A stretch of DNA of 64,000 bases, taken from assembly GCA_021738625.1 (NCBI GenBank), contig JAIPBS010000008.1, forward strand, positions 47,258 through 111,257, given 5' to 3'. Both the position numbers and the translations under genes were made by a program. Positions within the stretch are counted from its first letter, which is position 1; every line of letters begins with the position of its first letter. The stretch is from Bacteroidales bacterium (GTDB taxonomy: Bacteria; Bacteroidota; Bacteroidia; Bacteroidales; JAIOZK01). Of the stretch, positions 58,663 to 64,000 are shown piece after piece. The notes beneath the pieces are model-generated. The model worked only from the letters and a program-made list of their open reading frames with translations. It was not told where the DNA came from and did not search any database.

Positions 58663-59525
58663 AGACCATTTGGAAAATAAAGATCCCAGCGAGGTGAGTA
58701 TTCCTTATTTTTAATATTATAGGTTAGATAAAACCTGTAGGGACTTTCCTTTTCAAACATTTTAAGAACTTTTTCATCATAACCGGACTTTTCTAGATAA
58801 AACCCGATTACTTTCTCATAAGGATAAATATATTGCAGCTTAGCAAGGTAGAATTTTAATTTAGCAGGATCGAGTTTTTCTTTCGCGTTTTGATATGCAC
58901 CCAGAACTTCAAATACACCTCCTGAATATACCGGCCTGATTGCAATATCTATTAAAGTTCTTTCCAGGTCTGTATAATAAAAGCTTTGTGTGTTGTTAAG
59001 TTGTTGAATAACCCCCAGTCTTCCGGTATTTTTTCCATTAACAATCACCAGCTTTTTATTTTTATAGGTGAAATGCCTGGATGATTTTCTCTGTTCTTTT
59101 GAAAAGGCTTCATCAATTGCTTTTTGTGTTAATCCCTGGGATTGGAATTCTGCATTGTGTTCTGTGTTCAGATAATATGTTTTGGGTATTTGCAAACTTA
59201 GCTGGTGTAAAAACATTGCAGAATAATGTGTAAAATAAGCATCACTTTTAATACCCGCAAAAAGTGTAAAATCATCATAATTGCCCGATAAGTAAATGTT
59301 TTTTTGTCTCCCCTCCTCGTTTGTAAGAATATGTCTTTTCACAATTTCTTCATCTAACATAAAACTAAGTAATTTGTTAAATGATCCCAGTGCGGGAATC
59401 CCCCATTCGATTCCCTTTCTTGCAAATAATCTCTTCAAAGAGTTATCTGAAAAAGATTTTGCTTCATGATTTCTTAGGAGTTCTTCAATTTGGGGTTTAT
59501 ATGTTTTTAAAAAAATTTTGGACAT
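58659..59525 (-). CDS. AbiEi-type antitoxin/transcription regulator
   Basis: 288 residues. The first 75 resemble a winged helix (LKRLFARKGIEWGIPALGSFNKLLSFMLDEEIVKRHIL). Then comes FAGIKSDAYFTHYSAMFLHQL and the block YYTDLERTLIDIAIRPVYSGGVFEVLGAYQNAK, the clearest AbiEi signature. The C-terminal part (LKFYLAKLQYIYPYEKVIGFYLEKSGYDEKVL) completes the antitoxin domain. AbiEi proteins repress their own promoter and block the toxin. Upstream is a full promoter (TTGAC, 18 bases, TAACTTTG) enclosed by two 28-bp perfect palindromes with the same core. Pairing with the convergent AbiEii gene makes function as antitoxin likely, but the orientation is unusual. Confidence 0.85.
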   Translation of the reverse strand: MSKIFLKTYKPQIEELLRNHEAKSFSDNSLKRLFARKGIEWGIPALGSFNKLLSFMLDEEIVKRHILTNEEGRQKNIYLSGNYDDFTLFAGIKSDAYFTHYSAMFLHQLSLQIPKTYYLNTEHNAEFQSQGLTQKAIDEAFSKEQRKSSRHFTYKNKKLVIVNGKNTGRLGVIQQLNNTQSFYYTDLERTLIDIAIRPVYSGGVFEVLGAYQNAKEKLDPAKLKFYLAKLQYIYPYEKVIGFYLEKSGYDEKVLKMFEKESPYRFYLTYNIKNKEYSPRWDLYFPNGL

Positions 59526-59531
59526 TTATTA

Positions 59532-59559
59532 GCACTCATTGCATATATGCAATGAGTGC
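59532..59559. promoter_or_regulatory. Operator palindrome O1 of the AbiEi gene
   Basis: A perfect 28-bp palindrome: arms GCACTCATT and AATGAGTGC around core GCATATATGC. It lies between the -7 element and the ATG, six bases from the start codon, where bound repressor would block transcription or early elongation. Its core is identical to that of O2. Confidence 0.82.
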
Positions 59560-59561
59560 AG

Positions 59562-59592
59562 CAAAGTTAATCAAAAAAAATTAAAAAGTCAA
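59562..59592 (-). promoter_or_regulatory. Promoter of the AbiEi gene
   Basis: Read on the minus strand: TTGAC (plus 59588-59592), 18 bases, then TAACTTTG (plus 59562-59569), a full match to TAnnTTTG. It lies exactly between the palindromes O1 and O2, whose centres are 72 bases apart. Confidence 0.75.
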
Positions 59593-59603
59593 GTATTTGT
59601 TCC

Positions 59604-59631
59604 TTACTTAAAGCATATATGCTTTAAGTAA
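59604..59631. promoter_or_regulatory. Operator palindrome O2 of the AbiEi gene
   Basis: A perfect 28-bp palindrome: arms TTACTTAAA and TTTAAGTAA around the core GCATATATGC. The arms differ completely from those of O1 while the 10-bp core is the same, which points to the core as the protein recognition sequence. The centre-to-centre distance of 72 bases is near seven helical turns. Confidence 0.82.
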
Positions 59632-59639
59632 ACGAAAAA

Positions 59640-60027
59640 AATAAAAAAATGTTACACAAAAAATAAATAATTTAATGGTCTCCTGTATGGGTTTGCCATT
59701 CCGATAGCGCACACTAACATGATTGATTATACTGGAAGTAACAGAACGCCACTGCTGTGTAGGGAAAGATATAAGGTTCCCTGCTTTTCTACTTAAAAGC
59801 TCCGGAAAACCTTTTTTATCCTCGAGTTTTCACCAATTAAGTGAATTTTCGCAAATTATTAATTCGTGTTCATTCGTATAATTCGCGTGAATTAGCGGAC
59901 AGTTTTTAACCGTACGCCTTCATGGTTAAAGGAAAGCACCAAGTCGTTGCCTGGACTGCTGTCAAAAATCCCCGCTTGCAAACCAATTAATTTTTTGCTT
60001 AGATTTGGATGCTTGAAATAAATAAAA
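59640..60027. other. Intergenic region with R3 repeat copy 2
   Basis: About 390 bases before the outer-membrane protein gene. It holds R3 copy 2 (59840-59901: AATTTTCGCAAATTATTAATT, then TTCGTGTTCATTCG and GCGTGAATTAGCGG). The part from 59690 to 59830 shows no frame or signal that I recognise; it may be decayed coding sequence. Confidence 0.5.
59840..59901 (+). repeat. Repeat R3, copy 2 (right flank of AbiE pair)
   Basis: Core ATTCGTGTTCATTCGTATAA and end TGAATTAGCGG, in the same orientation as copies at 57650 and 60637. With copy 1 it encloses the AbiE toxin, antitoxin and operators. Confidence 0.7.
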
Positions 60028-60636
60028 GTGGTCAGAAATAAAACAATAACGCACTACGCCAAAATCAAAGGCCTCCTGCTTATTCTTATTGCCTTCATCC
60101 TGCTTCGCGGCCCGGGCTTGTTTGCCCAGAACCACTTCAACATCGAATACGAAACACGGCATACATTTGACGAAACCTACCAGATCAGGCCGCAGTTCAA
60201 TATCTTCGGACAGCATGCGCAGGCAGGTAAAACCTTCGGCTATTACTACTGGGCGGCGGTGAACAAAGACTGGGGCGAAGCCTACGGCGGTTTGCTGATC
60301 AACACCGCCAAATGGTTGCAGGTGATGGTGGGGGGCGGACTGGAAACCCATGAAGAAGCTTACCGGCTCAACCTGATCACCTTTTCCAGCATCCGCAACT
60401 GGTTTTTCATGCAATGGTACGAATACGGCGGCTCCGGCTTCTGGTATTACTTTTTGTTGGATTACGCCCTTACGGCAAACTTTAAGGCGGGCGCCATACT
60501 GGAACGCTACTATGGCCTGGGCCCGAATTTCTATTATACCATCAAAAACACCCCCGTCGTGCTGAACCTCGCCACCCTTTACGACCTTGAGGCCAAGCTA
60601 TACCGGATGAAGGTGACGGTGAGGCTGGCGTTTTGA
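60028..60636 (+). CDS. Probable outer-membrane beta-barrel protein
   Basis: 202 residues from GTG 60028; a stop codon nine bases upstream in frame excludes a longer start and there is no early ATG. The signal peptide is KIKGLLLILIAFILLRGPGLFAQ. The mature part has alternating aromatic and polar strands (FNIEYETRHTFDETYQIRPQFNIFG, KTFGYYYWAAVNKDWGEAYGGLLI, WLQVMVGGGLETHEEAYRLNLITF) and ends KLYRMKVTVRLAF with a terminal Phe. This indicates an eight-stranded type of barrel. No named family recognised. It is flanked by R3 repeats and is not in an operon. Confidence 0.68.
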   Translation: MVRNKTITHYAKIKGLLLILIAFILLRGPGLFAQNHFNIEYETRHTFDETYQIRPQFNIFGQHAQAGKTFGYYYWAAVNKDWGEAYGGLLINTAKWLQVMVGGGLETHEEAYRLNLITFSSIRNWFFMQWYEYGGSGFWYYFLLDYALTANFKAGAILERYYGLGPNFYYTIKNTPVVLNLATLYDLEAKLYRMKVTVRLAF

Positions 60637-60722
60637 TTGTCCGCGAATTATCGTTGATTAAGCTAATTTTCGCCAATGATGAATTCGTGGTCATTCGCTT
60701 GATTCGCGGAACTTAGCGGTTA
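60637..60722 (+). repeat. Repeat R3, copy 3
   Basis: GTCCGCGAATTATCG, then ATGAATTCGTGGTCATTCGC and GATTCGCGGAACTTAGCGG. It lies directly after the outer-membrane protein gene; the segment pairs partly with itself (CCGCGAATTA against the later GATTCGCGG). Confidence 0.65.
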
Positions 60723-60771
60723 ATATTAACCATTAAGAGCTAAGGATTTTCACGAAGGAAAACCCAAAAAA

Positions 60772-62172
60772 TCATTTGTTTTTCAGATGTGGAGAACCTT
60801 CCGGGACGTACGTCCAGGTGATTTTAGCAAGTCCCGTGCAGTTCAACTGAAGGTAATATGCATCGAATTCTCCGGGCTTTTCACCAAGATAAAACTTACC
60901 ACCTCCTCCTTCCACAAAACCGTCTTTCACTGAAGCCTTCTTTCCTACCGGCACAACGCTCAGTTCCATCGATAGCGATCTGAACAGGTCATTTTCAGGC
61001 AACTCCTCCAATAGCGGGAACTTCAGCACGTAGGAATTCACACCTGTTCGATTGGCATTCTCATTTTCAACGGGCATCCTTACATCCCAGATAGTCATAT
61101 CCCAGACGGGAGTAAAAAACACACTCACCGGCCTAGGCCCGCCCCTGGTGATGGCCGATATCTGTAGCGGGATGCTTTCAAATGCATTCCACAGTTCCGG
61201 GGGTTGGTCCCAGTAAATCTCAAGCTGGAAGCCGTCCATATCGCTTTTAAAAAAGAAACTTCCCTTATCGATGAAACGCACCGAGGTGGGGGTGGCCCGT
61301 TCGGTACCGGTCACAAAAGTGCGGGTATCACCATCGTACATCTCAAAAGACGTTTCATACAAAACCAGACGGTTCATCGGCCTCCCCTTGCAAATATCTT
61401 CAGGCGGGTTCAGGCCCAGCTTCGCCCTGACTTCCGCAGGATATTTCAAATAATTGTTCAGGATGGGTTTATAGGTATCACAATGCTCGCGAATAAAGGT
61501 CGAACCCCTGTTAAGGTATTTCTTTAAGCGTTCGCGATTGGTCATGCTACCCATATCTGCATAATACTCCCCTTCCTTGAAATAAATGCTGCTGGGAAAA
61601 TCGTGATTTTCGTACCAGGTATCCAGTGGCAGGATGACCTTTCCGGCCCAGCTATCCGGCACAAAGGCGTTCTTCCCCCAGGTCCACGGGTTATCGGGAT
61701 CAAAGCCCGGCAGGGGATTCACCACCGGGAAAGCATGCGGACTGTTGCTCCGGACGATGGTTACATTTTTCACTCCCGAACGTTGGAGTAATATTTGCAT
61801 CAGACTGGCATGCTCGTCGCACTGCCCCCCTTTGATGAGCCAGGCAACCTCCCCCATGTTCCATCCTTTATCGCGTGCAAAAGCCATCACTTCTGCGCGG
61901 GTTTTAATGTTGCCTTCTTCCTGGAAATAGTTCCAGAAATCAACTGGCAGGGTTTGAAGAAAGCTGCCTGAGAAATCATTCAACACCTCCACCCTGTCGG
62001 TAACGATCTGAAAAGCTTTCTCAGCACGCAACCGGTCTTGCTGAAAAGGATCCGCATGTTTGATCTTTTTGATCAACTCCACTGCTTCATCAATGGTATT
62101 TTGTGCAGAAACCTGTTTAAGTGGCAATAAGGCTGCAGATAATAGCAAAACGAAAATCAGTCGATAGTTCAT
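60772..62172 (-). CDS. Exported transglutaminase-like protein
   Basis: 466 residues from ATG 62172 with signal peptide (YRLIFVLLLSAALLPLKQVSAQ). The papain-like transglutaminase triad is visible: Cys in IKGGQCDEHASLMQILLQRSGVK, His in VRSNSPHAFPVVN and Asp in WAGKVILPLDTWYE. It belongs to the transglutaminase-core superfamily; bacterial members are often peptidases or amidases and the substrate here is not known. The C-terminal 190 residues are beta-rich (RFIDKGSFFFKSDMDGFQLEIYWDQPPELW, FTPVWDMTIWDVRMPVENENANR) and may be a binding domain. The gene is alone on its strand. Upstream is a repeat-rich region shared with the divergent XRE-ImmA gene. Confidence 0.76.
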   Translation of the reverse strand: MNYRLIFVLLLSAALLPLKQVSAQNTIDEAVELIKKIKHADPFQQDRLRAEKAFQIVTDRVEVLNDFSGSFLQTLPVDFWNYFQEEGNIKTRAEVMAFARDKGWNMGEVAWLIKGGQCDEHASLMQILLQRSGVKNVTIVRSNSPHAFPVVNPLPGFDPDNPWTWGKNAFVPDSWAGKVILPLDTWYENHDFPSSIYFKEGEYYADMGSMTNRERLKKYLNRGSTFIREHCDTYKPILNNYLKYPAEVRAKLGLNPPEDICKGRPMNRLVLYETSFEMYDGDTRTFVTGTERATPTSVRFIDKGSFFFKSDMDGFQLEIYWDQPPELWNAFESIPLQISAITRGGPRPVSVFFTPVWDMTIWDVRMPVENENANRTGVNSYVLKFPLLEELPENDLFRSLSMELSVVPVGKKASVKDGFVEGGGGKFYLGEKPGEFDAYYLQLNCTGLAKITWTYVPEGSPHLKNK

Positions 62173-62658
62173 AATCTTTGGATTTGTTAACACATTGAAG
62201 TTAAGACATGCAACAGGGCAAAGTCAAGGTTTTATTCAGTAAAGTTTTGAAACTGCCGGTTTTCGTCAATCCTATGGCTGGTGTGTTTGAGGCCCCGTGG
62301 CTTATATCCGAAAATTCATTGTATGCCCGGGTGGTGGAAGATAGCCACGAAGGCCCAAAGACTCAAAGAAACACAAAGAAATATAAAACGGTAGAGCCGC
62401 GTGACCTTTATAGTAATAGAAGATAGGGAAAAATTGGGGAGGTGTGGCCCACCGAAAGTTTTTTAACCACGAAGGAACACAAAGGATTTTCACGAAGGAA
62501 CACGAAGGAAAAACAGACTAAACCTTCGCGACGTGGTGACAAAAGAAGACAGTACAATTCAGCAATTTCATAAATTTCTTTATATTTGGTGTTATTAAAT
62601 CTAAAACCACACTTGCAGGCTTAATTATTTCGTTCAACAATTGTTAAGATCTTATGGC
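62173..62658. other. Repeat-rich divergent intergenic region
   Basis: 486 bases. At 62345-62385 and 62463-62512 are short-period repeats of the form CACGAAGGAACACAAAGG and TTTTCACGAAGGAACACG, related to a segment at 60745-60765 (TTTTCACGAAGGAAAACC). A short frame at 62208-62426 runs through them and lacks coding character. A promoter-like TATATTTG lies at 62581-62588. Confidence 0.55.
62581..62588 (+). promoter_or_regulatory. -7 promoter element for the XRE-ImmA gene
   Basis: TATATTTG matches TAnnTTTG. The expected transcript start near 62595 gives a leader of about 64 bases before ATG 62659. No good -33 element is visible. Confidence 0.42.
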
Positions 62659-63810
62659 ATGGCAGAGCAGATCCACATAAAAACCAATCCTGATGTCTTG
62701 AAATGGGCCAGGGAATCTATTGCCATGAGCGGTAATGAAGCTGTGAAACGAAGCAAAATATCCATCTCCAGACTAAATCAACTGGAAAACGGAATCAAAC
62801 ATCCCAGCATGGAGGAACTTCTTCAGCTTGGCAAAACATACAAAAGGACAATAGCTACTTTGTTGTTGAAGGAACCTCCCAAAGAAAAGCCTCTACCAAA
62901 GGACAGAAGGACAGTTGATTCCAGACAGCTTAATCACTTTAATGAAAAAACCATTGTTGCTGTTCGAAAAGCCAGGGCTTTGACCAGGTCTTTAATAGAG
63001 CTTAAACAAGAGGCAGGAATTCCTATTAAGAAGTTTGATCTCACAGCCGGTCTTCATGATTCTCCTGCTGAGATAGCCCTAAGACTTCATGATTTATGGA
63101 ATATTAGTGAATTACGGCAAATTGGCAATTCCAATGAGGTTTTGGAGGCCTATATTGATTTGGTTGAATCGCTTGGCATTGCTGTTTTTCAAATCAGTCT
63201 CACAAAGGATTATTTACGCGGATTTTCATTGGTGGATGAGCAGTTACCGGTTATCGTTCTAAAAAGAGGAGGAGAATCTGCTACTGCAAAAATCTTTACT
63301 TTATTTCACGAACTGGCCCATTTGATATTACATGAAGAAGGTGTTTGCGACATCAGCTTTAATCCCGAGGCACAAAAAATAGAGAAGTGGTGTAATGCTT
63401 TTGCCGGTGAAATACTGGTACCCTCAACCCAACTCTTCAGCATGGACATTGTTCAGCAATATGCCGGTTTAAATAAAAAAAGGTGGGCCAGAAAGGATGT
63501 ATTTGAACTTGTTAATTATTTTCATGTAGGCCCACTTGCAATACTGCGACGCTTATTGGATAAGGGTTTGATAACGAATGGCTTTTATCGGGAAAAACAT
63601 GACAAATGGAATAAACCGTCCTTTGGCAGAAGCAAACATCCGGAAGGCAGAAACATTCCGAAGGAGGCCTTAAAGGAAAGAGGAAGAACCTTCGTCAGAC
63701 TTGCATTCAGCGTATATGATCAAAACAAAATAAACCTGAAAGATTTATCCGATTTTCTTGGAGTGAAACTCGACAACATTCCGAAAACCCGGCTTCTGCT
63801 AAATTCCTGA
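62659..63810 (+). CDS. XRE-type HTH fused to ImmA/IrrE-type metallopeptidase
   Basis: 383 residues from ATG 62659. The N-terminal 65 residues form an XRE helix-turn-helix (DVLKWARESIAMSGNEAVKRSKISISRLNQLENGIKHPSMEELLQLGKTY). Residues 150-290 are the ImmA/IrrE (COG2856) domain with the zinc motif H217-E218-x-x-H221 in FTLFHELAHLILHEEG and the distal CNAFAGEILVP block. Such proteins sense stress and cleave a repressor or act as antitoxin. In many genomes this fusion is followed by a PIN-like DUF4411 toxin; here a gene start three bases downstream seems to be that partner, interrupted by an IS66 end. The C-terminal 80 residues are basic. Confidence 0.88.
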   Translation: MAEQIHIKTNPDVLKWARESIAMSGNEAVKRSKISISRLNQLENGIKHPSMEELLQLGKTYKRTIATLLLKEPPKEKPLPKDRRTVDSRQLNHFNEKTIVAVRKARALTRSLIELKQEAGIPIKKFDLTAGLHDSPAEIALRLHDLWNISELRQIGNSNEVLEAYIDLVESLGIAVFQISLTKDYLRGFSLVDEQLPVIVLKRGGESATAKIFTLFHELAHLILHEEGVCDISFNPEAQKIEKWCNAFAGEILVPSTQLFSMDIVQQYAGLNKKRWARKDVFELVNYFHVGPLAILRRLLDKGLITNGFYREKHDKWNKPSFGRSKHPEGRNIPKEALKERGRTFVRLAFSVYDQNKINLKDLSDFLGVKLDNIPKTRLLLNS

Positions 63811-63813
63811 TAA

Positions 63814-63942
63814 ATGGAAATTGGTTTTGATGAAAAAGAACATAGAACTTATGTAATTGATACGTATCCCTTCGGCCATCTACATCTTGATTTAAGCCAA
63901 AGATTTCTTTATTATTCGCGCGGCAGCAGTTTGTCAAGTTGA
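63814..63942 (+). pseudogene. Remnant of a PIN-like (DUF4411-type) partner gene, interrupted
   Basis: The ATG at 63814 is three bases after the XRE-ImmA stop. The first 17 residues, ending in RTYVIDT, fit the N-terminus of PIN-like proteins, where the Asp in YVIDT is the first metal ligand. From about 63869 the frame has no such character (YPFGHLHLDLSQRF) and stops at 63942. This is where the right end of an IS66 element should lie. I infer that the insertion removed the rest of the gene. Only five diagnostic residues support the family, so it is tentative. Confidence 0.4.
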
Positions 63943-64000
63943 TTGGCCGGGTGATCAGGTATTGTGTCCAGTGTGTTCTTTAGCCACTGGAAGGGTTCAA
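63912..64000 (-). mobile_element. IS66 family transposase C-terminus (continues beyond window)
   Basis: On the minus strand the frame from the right edge encodes EPFQWLKNTLDTIPDHP, then ANQLDKLLPRE and a stop (TAA at plus 63912-63914). This ending is typical of IS66 TnpC transposases. Only 28 residues are in the window. The IS end would lie between 63912 and about 63865. Confidence 0.72.

Noticed and set aside
62208..62426. Plus-strand frame of 72 codons between the transglutaminase-like and XRE genes
   Set aside because: It runs through the CACGAAGG-type repeat, ends in low-complexity basic residues and shows no ribosome site or family signal.
62463..62512. Possible CRISPR-like array (CACGAAGGAACAC units)
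   Set aside because: The units are too short, spacers are absent or only a few bases long, and no cas gene is present.

Overview
The window looks like a chromosomal segment of a Bacteroidota bacterium, most likely class Bacteroidia (Marinilabiliales-like; the rank below phylum is inference). Supporting signs are a GldB gliding-motility fragment at the left edge, a type IX secretion (T9SS) sorting tail on a large secreted protein, a cysteate synthase of the sulfonolipid pathway, TPR regulators fused to AraC- or LuxR-type helix-turn-helix domains, a two-component-propeller histidine kinase, DUF4136 and C1q-like surface proteins, and several promoters with the phylum-typical -7 element TAnnTTTG. 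Codon use and composition look even across most of the window.

Layout. 1-6.3 kb: gldB 3' end, yifB/comM, a TPR-AraC regulator, a lipoprotein, OsmC and DUF302 proteins. 6.4-7.8 kb: cysteate synthase. 7.8-14.1 kb: a minus-strand set of six exported proteins (two LPP20-like, one CsgG/LpoB-like, one lipoprotein, one barrel-ended outer-membrane candidate, one unknown) that looks like an uncharacterised envelope system. 14.6-17.7 kb: a C1q-like surface protein, then a tRNA-Pro flanked by tRNA relics that bracket a GIY-YIG nuclease, followed by a 5'-truncated regulator. 17.8-23.0 kb: a 1148-residue T9SS cargo and a GT39-type glycosyltransferase. 23.1-28.6 kb: a complete RND tripartite efflux operon. 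28.7-30.7 kb: a DUF4136 lipoprotein and a GGR-type flavoprotein. 30.9-40.1 kb: a stress/repair island with a CPH-type copper ATPase, a P3A proton ATPase, LigD split into three genes (phosphoesterase, ligase, polymerase), an Fpg/Nei glycosylase and DUF72. 40.2-49.3 kb: membrane and lipoprotein genes, a soluble glucose-dehydrogenase-like protein, a propeller histidine kinase and an SDR. 49.4-57.5 kb: a minus-strand gluconeogenic set, gapA, UPF0182, ppsA and gpmI. 57.8-59.6 kb: a convergent AbiE-type toxin-antitoxin pair with twin 28-bp palindromic operators. 60-64 kb: an outer-membrane protein, a transglutaminase-like protein, and an XRE-ImmA protein whose downstream partner appears interrupted by an IS66 element running off the right edge.

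Repeats are prominent. A roughly 100-bp double-hairpin repeat (called R1 here) occurs five times; one copy supplies the stop codon of a gene. Long imperfect hairpins containing CGCAAAG motifs (R2) fill gaps between operons. Direct copies of a third family (R3) flank the AbiE pair. A compound GC-rich palindrome with a ten-G run lies between the P-type ATPases and the LigD genes.

The best candidates for something undescribed are the AbiE pair with its unusual orientation and twin operators, the tRNA/GIY-YIG unit, the R1 repeat family, and the six-gene envelope cluster. No CRISPR array, rRNA, prophage or riboswitch was seen.
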